A DNA stretch of 64,000 nucleotides from Dongia deserti (GTDB lineage Bacteria; Pseudomonadota; Alphaproteobacteria; Dongiales; Dongiaceae): the NCBI RefSeq assembly GCF_003574735.1, contig NZ_QORW01000012.1, forward strand, positions 62,001 through 126,000, given 5' to 3'. The notes under the pieces are model-generated. The model did no database searches, was not told where the DNA came from, and worked only from the letters and a program-made list of their open reading frames with translations. Below are positions 1 to 7,836 of this stretch, in pieces (the first letter of the stretch is position 1; every line of letters begins with the position of its first letter). A program made the position numbers and the translations under genes.

Positions 1-36
1 AAGCACTGAGCTTCGGCGCCTGAGGCACCTCGATCC

Positions 37-95
37 TCCGCCGCGTTCCTCTACCCGCTGCATCGCTCATCGCTGATGCAGAGGGACGCGGCGGA
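37..95. repeat. Long inverted repeat (hairpin) upstream of the cytochrome gene
   Basis: Positions 37-52 and 80-95 form a 16-bp stem with one G:T wobble. An alternative inner stem pairs CTGCATC (58-64) with GATGCAG (75-81). There is no T-run, so it is not a typical terminator. It could be an mRNA leader structure or a small palindromic element. Function is unknown. Confidence 0.5.
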
Positions 96-127
96 TGGAT
101 GCCCAACCCTTCCATGTGAGATCGATC

Positions 128-490
128 ATGCACCGATCGTTTGGATTGATGCTCGTCGCCCTCTCGTTCGCGTGCGTGCCCGGCGCATTTGCGGCCAATG
201 CCGTCCGCGGCGAGGAGATCTACAACAGCCGTTGCATCGCTTGTCATTCGCCGGATGCCAACCGCGTCGGCCCCAAACATCGTGGCGTGGTAGGACGCAA
301 GGCAGGTTCCCTGGCCGACTTCAACTCTTCCAAGGCGGTGCGGACCGCCGGCGTGGTTTGGGACGAGGAGACCCTCGACCAATGGCTGGCCGACCCGCAG
401 GGCTTCATTCCGGGTCAGCGCATGAACTTCAAGGTCACCGATCCCACGGACCGGGCCGATCTGATCGCCTATCTCAAGACCCTCCAATAG
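128..490 (+). CDS. Small secreted class I cytochrome c
   Basis: This 120-residue protein begins with a hydrophobic signal peptide (about residues 1-22, ending in an AFA-A type cleavage site), so it should act in the periplasm. One haem-binding CIACH motif lies at residues 36-40, and a Met in GQRMNFK near residue 99 is the likely sixth ligand. The layout matches cytochrome c2/c550-like electron carriers. An in-frame ATG at 95 would add 11 residues ahead of the signal peptide, so the ATG at 128 is preferred. The physiological partner cannot be told from context. The next gene, cysH, starts about 195 bases downstream behind its own regulatory region, so the two are probably not one unit. Confidence 0.85.
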   Translation: MHRSFGLMLVALSFACVPGAFAANAVRGEEIYNSRCIACHSPDANRVGPKHRGVVGRKAGSLADFNSSKAVRTAGVVWDEETLDQWLADPQGFIPGQRMNFKVTDPTDRADLIAYLKTLQ

Positions 491-501
491 CTGATCTAAG
501 A

Positions 502-516
502 TTTCACACTGTGAAA
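502..516. promoter_or_regulatory. Palindromic operator-like site 1 upstream of cysH
   Basis: TTTCACA-C-TGTGAAA is a perfect inverted repeat with 7-bp arms and a single central base. The 11-mer ATTTCACACTG at 501-511 recurs at 595-605. A related GTGA...TCAC pair lies between them (548-562). Repeated half-sites in a non-coding leader of a sulfur operon suggest a transcription factor site. The regulator is not identified. Confidence 0.55.
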
Positions 517-594
517 ACGGTGATGCAGCTAACACATTCTTCGACTTGTGAGATTATTTCACCCACAAACCGGGCAAATCAGAGATATATCTGC

Positions 595-610
595 ATTTCA
601 CACTGCAGAA
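595..610. promoter_or_regulatory. Operator-like site 2 upstream of cysH
   Basis: ATTTCACACTGCAGAA repeats the first 11 bases of the site at 501-516, 94 bases further on, with a degenerate right arm. It lies just upstream of a TTGACA box (616-621), where a bound regulator could activate or block RNA polymerase. Confidence 0.45.
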
Positions 611-615
611 TAATA

Positions 616-641
616 TTGACACTGCCGGCCGCGAGTATGAT
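616..641 (+). promoter_or_regulatory. Possible cysH promoter
   Basis: A consensus -35 TTGACA (616-621) is followed by TATGAT (636-641). The spacer is only 14 bases, shorter than the usual 17, so either the -10 assignment is wrong or the promoter needs an activator. Its position just before the ATG at 685 argues against the in-frame ATG at 637 as the start. Confidence 0.35.
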
Positions 642-684
642 CTATCCGGTTATCGCCCCGCTTGCAGGCAACAGTGTCAAAGTC

Positions 685-1461
685 ATGCAGCCGAAGCCCC
701 TTTTTATCAGCGACCCCCCGCCGGCCGAGAGCTCCCCGTTTGCGCTCGGGAAACTCGCGGTGGCCGCGCGCGCCGAGTGGCTCAACCGCCGCTGGGCGGA
801 TGCGCCGACGGAGCGAATTCTGGCAGAGGCGATCGAGCTAGCCTTCGAGGGCCGCATCGCGGTGGTCTCGTCATTTGGTGCGGAGGCCGCCATCCTGTTG
901 CATCTGGTGGCGCAGGTCGACAAATCCACACCGATCCTATTCCTCGAGACCGGCAAGCATTTCCTCGAGACCCTGACCTATCGCGACATCCTGATCGATC
1001 GCTTCGGCTTCACCGACGCGCGCTCGCTGGAGCCCGATCCGGCCGATCTCGCGCGGGAAGATACTGCCGGCGATCTGTGGTCCAGGAACCCCGACCGCTG
1101 CTGCCACCTGCGCAAGGTCGTTCCGCTCGACAAGGCGCTGCGCGAGTTCGACGCCTGGATCACGGGCCGTAAGCGCTATCAGACAGCGCAGCGTGCCGCG
1201 CTGCCGATCGCGGAAGTCTCGGATGGCAAGATCAAGATCAATCCGCTCGCGACCTGGAACGAGGCGCAGATCAATCAGGCCTTCAGGGATTTCCGTCTGC
1301 CGCGGCATCCCTTGTTCGACGACGGATACGCCTCGATCGGCTGCGCGCCCTGCACACGGCGCATCCTGGAAGGCGAAGACAGCCGCGCTGGCCGCTGGTC
1401 CGGCAGCGAGAAGACCGAGTGCGGCATTCATTTCGGATTTACCGACGGAGAAGGCATATGA
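685..1461 (+). CDS. cysH: Adenylyl-sulfate (APS) reductase, thioredoxin-dependent, CysH family
   Basis: It reduces activated sulfate to sulfite in assimilatory sulfur metabolism. The 258-residue protein has the PP-loop-like SSFGAE segment (62-67), adjacent cysteines CC at 139-140, a CAPC pair (220 and 223) and the C-terminal ECGIHF with the catalytic Cys246. The four cysteines CC...CxxC are the [4Fe-4S] ligands that mark APS reductases and are missing from E. coli-type PAPS reductases. This subtype assignment follows from family knowledge. The ATG at 685 is chosen because the upstream alternative (637) overlaps the promoter. The stop overlaps the cysD start as ATGA (1458-1461), so translation is probably coupled. 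Confidence 0.93.
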   Translation: MQPKPLFISDPPPAESSPFALGKLAVAARAEWLNRRWADAPTERILAEAIELAFEGRIAVVSSFGAEAAILLHLVAQVDKSTPILFLETGKHFLETLTYRDILIDRFGFTDARSLEPDPADLAREDTAGDLWSRNPDRCCHLRKVVPLDKALREFDAWITGRKRYQTAQRAALPIAEVSDGKIKINPLATWNEAQINQAFRDFRLPRHPLFDDGYASIGCAPCTRRILEGEDSRAGRWSGSEKTECGIHFGFTDGEGI

Positions 1462-2252
1462 GCGACCTCGACGCGCTCGAAAACCAGAGCATCTATATCC
1501 TGCGCGAGGCCTATAGCCGCCTGAAGCCGATCGCCATGCTGTGGTCGCTGGGCAAGGATTCCAACGTCATGCTGTGGCTGGCGCGCAAGGCGTTCCTCGG
1601 CCACGTCCCCTTCCCGGTCGTGCATGTCGATACGGGAAAGAAGTTCCCGGAGATGTACGCGTTCCGCGAGCGCTTCGCGAAGACGTGGAACCTTAACCTC
1701 ATCGTGCGCGATTGCCCGCCGGTCGACGAGATCGACCCCAGCCTGCCGCCGGCGGCGCGTTCCGCCGCGCGCAAGACCATCGGCCTCAAGAACGTGCTGG
1801 ACGAGTTCAAGTTCAAGGGCATCATCGCCGGCATCCGCCGCGACGAGCAAGCCACGCGCGCCAAGGAGCGCGTCTTCTCGCCGCGCGCCGAGAGCGGCGC
1901 CTGGAACTTCCGCGACCAGCCGCCGGAATTCTGGGACCACTTCAAGAGCGATCTGCCGGAAGGCGCGCACATGCGCATCCATCCGCTGCTGAGCTGGACC
2001 GAGCTCGATATCTGGCGGTACATCGCGCGCGAGCAGATTCCAATCGTCGATCTCTATTACTCGCGCAACGGCAAGCGCTATCGCTCGCTCGGCGACAGCG
2101 ACATCACCTTCCCGATCGAGTCCAACGCGACGAGCATCAGTGAGATCATCCTGGAGCTCGCGCACACCAAGACATCGGAGCGCGCCGGCCGCGCAATGGA
2201 CCACGAGCGCGAGGATGCGTTCGAGCGCCTGCGCGCGCAAGGCTATATGTAG
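1458..2252 (+). CDS. cysD: Sulfate adenylyltransferase small subunit
   Basis: This is the ATP sulfurylase catalytic subunit, which makes APS from sulfate and ATP together with CysN. The 264-residue protein carries the PP-loop variant SLGKDS at residues 30-35, typical of CysD, and the conserved HVDTGKKFPEM segment. The start is the ATG embedded in the cysH stop (ATGA). A longer in-frame start at 1419 lies inside cysH and adds a basic, non-conserved tail. cysNC begins 5 bases after the stop, which is consistent with one operon. Confidence 0.96.
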   Translation: MSDLDALENQSIYILREAYSRLKPIAMLWSLGKDSNVMLWLARKAFLGHVPFPVVHVDTGKKFPEMYAFRERFAKTWNLNLIVRDCPPVDEIDPSLPPAARSAARKTIGLKNVLDEFKFKGIIAGIRRDEQATRAKERVFSPRAESGAWNFRDQPPEFWDHFKSDLPEGAHMRIHPLLSWTELDIWRYIAREQIPIVDLYYSRNGKRYRSLGDSDITFPIESNATSISEIILELAHTKTSERAGRAMDHEREDAFERLRAQGYM

Positions 2253-2257
2253 GGATC

Positions 2258-4174
2258 ATGGAAATGGACGGGACTGTTCACGCCCTGAAGCAGGTCGAGC
2301 CTGCAAGCGCCACCGTCGCCCTTACCGAGCGCTTCCCCTTCGCGATCGTCGGCCATGTCGATCACGGCAAGTCGAGCCTGATCGGCCGCTTGCTGCACGA
2401 CACCCACTCCCTGCCCGAAGGCAAGTTCGCCGAGCTCAAGGCCGCCTCCGACAAGCGCGGCGGCCAGTTCGAGTGGTCGTTCCTGTTGGATGCGCTGCAG
2501 GCCGAGCGTGACCAGGGCATCACCATTGACACCACGCAGATCTTCTTCCACACCGCCAAGCGGCGCTACGTCATCATCGACGCGCCGGGCCACAAGGAGT
2601 TCCTGAAGAACGCCATCTCCGGCGTCGCGCAGGCGCAGGCCGCTATCCTGGTCATCGACGCCGCCGAAGGCGTGCGCGAGCAGACGCGCCGTCATGCGCT
2701 GATCCTGCAACTGCTCGGCCTCAGGCAGATCGCGGTTGCCGTGAACAAGGTCGACTTGATCGACTTCGATCGGGTGCGCTTCGATGCCATCGCACGCGAG
2801 ATCACGGAGTATCTGGCACAGCTCAAGCTTTCGCCCACCAACATCGTTCCCGTATCTGCGCGGAATGGCGACAATATCGCCGAGCCCTCGGCGAATATGC
2901 CCTGGTATCAGGGTCCGACGATCTTGCAGGCCCTGGATAGCTTCCAGTCCGCACCGGTCGCGACCGATCAGCCGCTGCGCTTGCCGGTGCAGGACGTCTT
3001 CAAGTTCGACGAGCGCCGCCTGGTAGTCGGCCGCATCGAGAGCGGCTCCTTGCGCGTCGGCGATCGGCTGGAATTCGCGCCAAGCTTCAAGCAGGCCAAG
3101 GTCGCCAGCATCGAAACGTGGAACGCGCCGACGCCGCTCACGGCGCATGCAGGCCAATCCGTCGCCATCACGTTGGACGATGAGCTATTCATTGAGCGTG
3201 GCCACGTCGCCGTGCATTCCGATCGGCGCCCGGTCCTGGGCTATCGTGCGAGTCTTCGCATCTTCTGGCTGGACAATCAGCCGCTGAAGGTGGGCCAACG
3301 TCTCAAGCTGAAAGTCGCCACTGCCAAGTATGCCGTCGAAGTCGAACGGATCTCCGCCGTGATCGATGTCGAGAAGCTGCAGCCGAGCGAGGCCAGCGAG
3401 ATCGGCCGCAACGCCATCGCCGAGATCACCGTGCGCAGCCGCGCCTTGATGGCGCTCGACCTCGCTGCCGACATGCAGCGCACCGGCCGCGGCGTGCTAC
3501 TGCGCGAAGGCGACATCGTGGGCGGTGCCCTCGTCCTGAGCGCTGAAGCCAGCGATGTCGACAAGCGTCTCGTTGGCCCCGATCACCTCGTCACACGCGA
3601 CGCGCGCGAGGCGGTCAACGGGCATCGTGGTGCGGTGCTATGGCTGACCGGCCTCTCCGGCTCTGGCAAATCCACGCTTGCCATGGGGCTCGAGCGTTTG
3701 CTGTTCCAGCGGGGTCGGCAGGCCTTCGTTCTCGATGGCGACCTGCTGCGCCAGGGCGTCACAAGCGATCTCGGCTTCTCGCCCAAGGACCGCGCGGAAA
3801 ATATTCGCCGCTCGGCCGAGGTGGCGAAGCTGCTGGCCGATGCCGGCCAGGTGGTCATCGTCTCCCTGATCTCGCCCTATGCCGAGGATCGCGACCGCGC
3901 CCGCAAGATCATCGGCGAGCGCTTCCACGAGATCTATGTGAAGGCAGATCTCGCAACCTGCGAAAGCCGCGATCCAAAGGGGCTTTACAAGGCCGCCCGC
4001 AGCGGCGCGATCAAGAACTTCACCGGCATCGACGCGCCATACGAAGCGCCCCAGCAGCCGGAGCTGGTGATCGACACCACCGCCCAGCCAATGGAACGCA
4101 GCCTCGCCGCCCTCACCGCCTATGTCGAGCCGGCGATCGCACTGCAGTTAGTCAAGGACGCCTGGGCCATCTAG
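2258..4174 (+). CDS. cysNC: Bifunctional sulfate adenylyltransferase subunit 1 / adenylylsulfate kinase
   Basis: This 638-residue fusion has an N-terminal EF-Tu-like GTPase (CysN) with G1 GHVDHGKS (32-39), DAPGH (108-112) and NKVD (163-166). Elongation-factor-type beta domains follow to about residue 440. A C-terminal APS kinase (CysC) has the P-loop GLSGSGKST near residue 466 and the NIRRSAEVAKLLADAG segment. CysN drives APS synthesis by GTP hydrolysis with CysD, and CysC phosphorylates APS to PAPS. The fusion is common in alphaproteobacteria. It is odd beside an APS-type CysH, which does not need PAPS. It is the last gene of the cys operon and is followed by a hairpin at 4228-4250. Confidence 0.96.
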   Translation: MEMDGTVHALKQVEPASATVALTERFPFAIVGHVDHGKSSLIGRLLHDTHSLPEGKFAELKAASDKRGGQFEWSFLLDALQAERDQGITIDTTQIFFHTAKRRYVIIDAPGHKEFLKNAISGVAQAQAAILVIDAAEGVREQTRRHALILQLLGLRQIAVAVNKVDLIDFDRVRFDAIAREITEYLAQLKLSPTNIVPVSARNGDNIAEPSANMPWYQGPTILQALDSFQSAPVATDQPLRLPVQDVFKFDERRLVVGRIESGSLRVGDRLEFAPSFKQAKVASIETWNAPTPLTAHAGQSVAITLDDELFIERGHVAVHSDRRPVLGYRASLRIFWLDNQPLKVGQRLKLKVATAKYAVEVERISAVIDVEKLQPSEASEIGRNAIAEITVRSRALMALDLAADMQRTGRGVLLREGDIVGGALVLSAEASDVDKRLVGPDHLVTRDAREAVNGHRGAVLWLTGLSGSGKSTLAMGLERLLFQRGRQAFVLDGDLLRQGVTSDLGFSPKDRAENIRRSAEVAKLLADAGQVVIVSLISPYAEDRDRARKIIGERFHEIYVKADLATCESRDPKGLYKAARSGAIKNFTGIDAPYEAPQQPELVIDTTAQPMERSLAALTAYVEPAIALQLVKDAWAI

Positions 4175-4227
4175 TCCGTTCGGGTTACCCGTTACAAACC
4201 GTTACAACCCTGCCATGACACGCGCGC

Positions 4228-4250
4228 GCCGGCATGATACCCATGCCGGC
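4228..4250 (+). terminator. Probable terminator of the cys operon
   Basis: GCCGGCATG (4228-4236) pairs perfectly with CATGCCGGC (4242-4250) around a 5-base loop. The sequence ACTACTCTTT follows, giving a modest T-rich tail. Confidence 0.55.
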
Positions 4251-4291
4251 ACTACTCTTTCGGGGATTCCCAAGCTCATTGGCAGGATGTC

Positions 4292-4421
4292 ATGACCGAC
4301 ACGTCCATCGTCGCCACGCCTGAAGCCGGCTTCTGGAAGCATGGGCGCTGCTCGTTGTCGTCATTGGCCGGTCCCTGGCCGGAACGCTTATCCGGTGTCC
4401 CAGGTGACCAATGCCAAGTAG
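4292..4421 (+). pseudogene. Possible decayed small single-span membrane protein
   Basis: An ATG with a good AGGA ribosome site (4284-4287) opens a frame that starts MTDTSIVATPEAGFWK. A hydrophobic stretch ALLVVVIG then appears in a second frame, and a third frame ends YPVSQVTNAK with a stop at 4419-4421. Read together they look like a small membrane protein broken by indels. This is pattern reading only. The uninterrupted first frame gives a non-descript 54-residue product. Apart from this and the hairpin at 4228-4250, nothing else is evident in the 342-base gap between cysNC and sbmA. Confidence 0.25.
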
Positions 4422-4516
4422 CTCGATATCTGCATGCGGTTCGCGCCCCACGGTAAAGAATTGTGGACGACGGCGGCCTTGTGGTGGCCGCCGGTAGCAG
4501 CAATGAGGCGACCATC

Positions 4517-5806
4517 GTGTTCACTTCGTTCTTCCCCAAGCCCAAGATATTCTTCCTCTCCGCGGCGCTCTGGACCGGGCTCTGCATGGCCTTCTGGTTC
4601 CTGCTCGCCCGCAGCCTCGGCCCGAGCCTGAGCCTCGGAGGGCTGATCGGCTTCGGCTTTCCGGCCGAGCAGCTCGAGGGCGCGGACGAGGCCCAGGCGG
4701 CTCTCGTCGCAGCGGCGCGGGAGACCGCGCTCAACGTCTGGCTCTACCAGTACATGATCGTCTGCGGTGTCATCTTCGTCGCTGCCTGGCGCTTGTTCGC
4801 ACCGCATCGATGGTTCCGCTGGTCGGTCGGCGCCTCCTCGGTGATCATCTTCATCACCTGGTTCCAGGTGCAGCTCGACGTGATGATCAACAACTGGTTC
4901 GGCACCTTCTACGACTTGGTGCAGCAGGCGCTGAGCGCGCCGGGCGTGGTGTCGGCGGAGCGCTACTACGGCCAGCTCGCTACCTTCGTCAGCATCGCGC
5001 TGGTCTTCGTCACTGTCGCGGTCGTGACCCACTTCCTGGTCAGCCACTACATCTTCCGCTGGCGCACGGCGATGAATGACTACTACGTCGACAACTGGCC
5101 CAGGCTGCGCCACATCGAAGGCGCCTCGCAGCGCGTGCAGGAGGACACCATGCGCTTTGCCACGGTGATGGAGAGCCTCGGCGTCCGCCTGATTGATTCG
5201 CTGATGACGCTGATCGCCTTCCTGCCGATCCTCTGGGGCCTGTCGGCGCATATTTCGGAAGTGCCGATTCTCGGCGAGATACCGCAGGCGCTGGTGTTCG
5301 TCGCTCTGCTCTGGGCGGCTTTCGGCACCACGATCCTGGCCGTCGCCGGCATCCGCCTGCCGGGCCTGGAGTTCCGCAACCAACGCGTCGAGGCCGCCTA
5401 TCGCAAGGAGCTGGTACTGGGCGAAGACCACGCGGACCGCGCGCAGCCGCCGACGCTTGGCATGCTGTTCAGCGACGTACGGCGCAACTACTTCCGCCTC
5501 TACTTCAACTATCTCTACTTCAACGTCTTCCGCTACGGCTATCTGCAGGCCGGTGTACTGGTGCCCTACGTGGCGCTCGGCCCGAGCATTGTGGGCGCGG
5601 TGATAACCCTCGGCATCATGCAGCAGACCGTGCGCGCCTTCGGCCGCGTCGAGTCCTCGTTCCAGTACCTGGTCCTGTCGTGGACGACGATCATCGAGCT
5701 GATCTCGATCTACAAGCGGCTGCGCGCCTTCGAGGCCACGCTGCATTACGAGCCGCTGGCCAAGATCGAGCACGAGGTGATGCCGGTTCCCGCCAGCGAC
5801 GTATAG
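4517..5806 (+). CDS. sbmA: SbmA/BacA-family peptide and cobalamin transporter
   Basis: This is an inner-membrane, proton-driven importer of the SbmA/BacA family. In known members it takes up proline-rich and other antimicrobial peptides, bleomycin-like drugs and vitamin B12. The 429-residue sequence has many membrane segments and the family blocks FFPKPKIFFLSA (N terminus), FFVSHY-like FLVSHYIFRWRTAMN, HIEGASQRVQEDTMRF, GLEFRNQRVEAAYRKEL and SWTTIIELISIYKRLRAFE. I start it at the GTG at 4517, preceded by GAGGCG, because this gives an N terminus like E. coli SbmA (MF.SFFPKP). The longer open frame from 4463 adds non-conserved residues. It has no ATPase domain, as expected for this branch. It is apparently monocistronic. 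Confidence 0.93.
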   Translation: MFTSFFPKPKIFFLSAALWTGLCMAFWFLLARSLGPSLSLGGLIGFGFPAEQLEGADEAQAALVAAARETALNVWLYQYMIVCGVIFVAAWRLFAPHRWFRWSVGASSVIIFITWFQVQLDVMINNWFGTFYDLVQQALSAPGVVSAERYYGQLATFVSIALVFVTVAVVTHFLVSHYIFRWRTAMNDYYVDNWPRLRHIEGASQRVQEDTMRFATVMESLGVRLIDSLMTLIAFLPILWGLSAHISEVPILGEIPQALVFVALLWAAFGTTILAVAGIRLPGLEFRNQRVEAAYRKELVLGEDHADRAQPPTLGMLFSDVRRNYFRLYFNYLYFNVFRYGYLQAGVLVPYVALGPSIVGAVITLGIMQQTVRAFGRVESSFQYLVLSWTTIIELISIYKRLRAFEATLHYEPLAKIEHEVMPVPASDV

Positions 5807-6027
5807 AACAGCGCGCAGTCGCGCCGGCGGCTCAGAGTGCATTGTCAGCATCGCCCATCGGCCGTCCGTCGCGGCCCATCATCGCCGCCGCCTCGCGATC
5901 AGGCCGGAGCTTCAGCAAGTGCAGTCGACGAGCCTTGCACCGGCGGAATAGCTGCCATCAGCCCATCCTCTGGCGGTGGGGCCGATGGCGTTGCATACTC
6001 GGCCGACACCGAGAATCTGGGGATTGC

Positions 6028-6888
6028 ATGAGCGACAAGGAACTGGTCGATACCCTGCGTACCATCGCCGACAGCCTGAGCCGCATCGCGCCGCCTGCTG
6101 CGCGTGACAACGATCTCGGCCGTGCCGATGCGTTCGTGTGGCAGGCCGAGACCGGCTGGCTGGAGCCGGTTGCGACCGTCTCGCGCGTCCACATCAGCCT
6201 GCTGCGCGGCATCGACCGTTCCAAGGACATCCTACTGGACAATACCCGCCGCTTCGCCAAGGGCTTCCCCGCCAACAACGCGCTGCTGTGGGGCGCGCGC
6301 GGCACCGGCAAGAGCTCGCTCGTGAAGGCGGTGCATGCCGCCATCAACGAGGAGATCACCGACAAGCTGGCGCTGATCGAGATCCATCGCGAAGATCTCA
6401 CCAGCCTGCCCAAGCTGCTCGGCGTCCTCAGGCCGCAGAAGCGGCGTTGCATCCTGTTCTGCGACGACCTGTCGTTCGATGCCGCCGATGCCAGCTACAA
6501 ATCCCTGAAGGCGGTGCTGGAAGGCGGGATCGAAGGACGCCCTCCGAATGTTCTGTTCTATGCGACGTCCAACCGCCGCCATCTGATGCCGCGCGAGATG
6601 ATCGATAACGAACGCTCCACCGCGATCAACCCGTCGGAAGCGGTCGAGGAGAAGGTCTCCTTGAGCGACCGCTTCGGCCTGTGGATCGGCTTCCACAATT
6701 GCGACCAGGAAACCTTTTTCGCGATGGTGGAAGGCTATGTCGACGCGATCGGCATCAAGATCGATCGCGCGCAGCTGCGCCGCGAGGCGAACGAATGGTC
6801 GGTGACGCGCGGTGCCCGGTCCGGCCGCGTCGCCTGGCAGTTCATCCAGGATCTTGCCGGCCGGCTCGGCTACAAACTGGAACTCTGA
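6028..6888 (+). CDS. DUF815-type AAA+ ATPase
   Basis: This 286-residue P-loop ATPase of the DUF815 family has Walker [10 protein letters not shown] at 89-97, Walker B CILFCDD at 141-147, a sensor-like ATSNRRHLM segment and an arginine-rich C-terminal box ([13 protein letters not shown]). The cellular role of the family is poorly defined, and the sequence here gives no partner. The ATG at 6028 is chosen over far-upstream in-frame starts that lie in sbmA. The next gene begins 5 bases after the stop, so co-expression with the CoA-binding protein is likely. The upstream gap (5807-6027) holds nothing I can name. Confidence 0.85.
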   Translation: MSDKELVDTLRTIADSLSRIAPPAARDNDLGRADAFVWQAETGWLEPVATVSRVHISLLRGIDRSKDILLDNTRRFAKGFPANNALLWGARGTGKSSLVKAVHAAINEEITDKLALIEIHREDLTSLPKLLGVLRPQKRRCILFCDDLSFDAADASYKSLKAVLEGGIEGRPPNVLFYATSNRRHLMPREMIDNERSTAINPSEAVEEKVSLSDRFGLWIGFHNCDQETFFAMVEGYVDAIGIKIDRAQLRREANEWSVTRGARSGRVAWQFIQDLAGRLGYKLEL

Positions 6889-6893
6889 GCATC

Positions 6894-7340
6894 ATGACCA
6901 CTCGCCCCAACGACGAACTCCTCCGCAGGATCCTGACCGAAACCAAGACCATCGCCCTGGTCGGTGCCAGCAACAAGCCGCAGCGGCCGAGCAACGGCGT
7001 GATGCGTTTCCTGCAGTCGAGGGGCTACCGCGTCATCCCGGTCAATCCCGGCCTCGCCGGCCAGACGCTGAACGGCGAGCTGGTCTATGCCAGCCTCAGG
7101 GACATCCCGCAGGACAAGGTCGGCCGCGTCGACATGGTTGATATCTTTCGCAATTCCGAGGCCGCGGCCAAACCGGCGCTGGAGGCTATCGAGATCGGCG
7201 CCAGGTTCGTGTGGATGCAGCTCGACGTGGTGAACGAGCCGGCTGCCGCGAAGGTGCGCGAGGCCGGCCTGGACATCGTCATGGACCATTGTCCCGCCAT
7301 CGAATATCCGCGGCTGATCGGCGGTCACGCGGAGCATTAA
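6894..7340 (+). CDS. CoA-binding domain protein (YccU-like)
   Basis: This 148-residue single-domain protein has a Rossmann-type CoA-binding fold. The N-terminal [18 protein letters not shown] loop matches the nucleotide/CoA-binding segment of succinyl-CoA synthetase alpha-like proteins. The conserved [17 protein letters not shown] and [12 protein letters not shown] motifs are typical of YccU-family proteins. No enzyme activity is established for the family. It sits 5 bases downstream of the AAA+ ATPase gene. Confidence 0.85.
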   Translation: MTTRPNDELLRRILTETKTIALVGASNKPQRPSNGVMRFLQSRGYRVIPVNPGLAGQTLNGELVYASLRDIPQDKVGRVDMVDIFRNSEAAAKPALEAIEIGARFVWMQLDVVNEPAAAKVREAGLDIVMDHCPAIEYPRLIGGHAEH

Positions 7341-7425
7341 TCTCCTTCCTTAAGCCTCTATCCTTGCAGCTTATTGATCCGTGGGCGCAATTTGCTAAAG
7401 TGCAATCAAAGAACGGGAGCTGGGG

Positions 7426-7689
7426 ATGGCTATGACAAGGGGACTTCATTCCATTGAAGTGGAGCAGAGGCCGACGGACGCGCAGCGTCATTGGCTGGAG
7501 CGCGGCATCAGGCAACCCGGCGGCAAGCTGCCCCTGTTCGACGAATGGGGCCAGCGCGTGCATGAAGGCATGGTCCGCAGCTGCATCGCCCACGGCTGGG
7601 CCGAACCCTGGTTCACCAATCCGCTGAAGCCCGACTGGCTGGTGTGCAAGCTGACCGAGCAGGGCCGGCAGCTGGTGGACCGGCACTGA
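7426..7689 (+). CDS. Small hypothetical protein
   Basis: I do not recognise this 87-residue soluble protein. It is rich in Trp and charged residues. The C-terminal half (VRSCIAHGWAEPWF...KLTEQGRQLVDRH) reads like a winged-helix wing and recognition region (LTEQGR resembles MarR-type C-terminal helices), which is only a resemblance. The ATG at 7426 follows a GGAG (7416-7419) at 6-base spacing, so translation is credible. It has its own 85-base upstream gap. Confidence 0.6.
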   Translation: MAMTRGLHSIEVEQRPTDAQRHWLERGIRQPGGKLPLFDEWGQRVHEGMVRSCIAHGWAEPWFTNPLKPDWLVCKLTEQGRQLVDRH

Positions 7690-7705
7690 GCCGCTCGCTC
7701 TTTCC

Positions 7706-7816
7706 CGTCATCACCGGGCCGACACGAAGCGTCGACCCGGTGACCCAAGTCTCTTCGAGATACGCACAGGTCAACTTGGATTACCGGGTCGTCGCTTCGC
7801 GCCGCCGGCAATGACG
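7706..7816. repeat. REP-like intergenic palindrome
   Basis: Arms at 7706-7749 (starting CGTCAT) and 7775-7816 (ending ATGACG) are imperfect inverted repeats with matching blocks: CCGG, GAAGCG/CGCTTC, GACCCGGT/ACCGGGTC and CCAAG/CTTGG. The arrangement matches the intergenic palindromic elements dispersed in alphaproteobacterial genomes. It lies between two convergently oriented genes and may also act as a bidirectional terminator. Confidence 0.7.
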
Positions 7817-7836
7817 CGTGGAGAGGTAGTCAGTCC

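Noticed and set aside
76-684. 5' extension of the cysH open frame
   Set aside because: Runs through the cytochrome gene in another frame and through the cysH promoter region; the conserved CysH sequence starts after 685.
4388-5851. Long open frame antisense to sbmA
   Set aside because: Arg/Glu/Gln-rich, low-information translation in a GC-rich genome, fully opposed to a well-conserved transporter gene.
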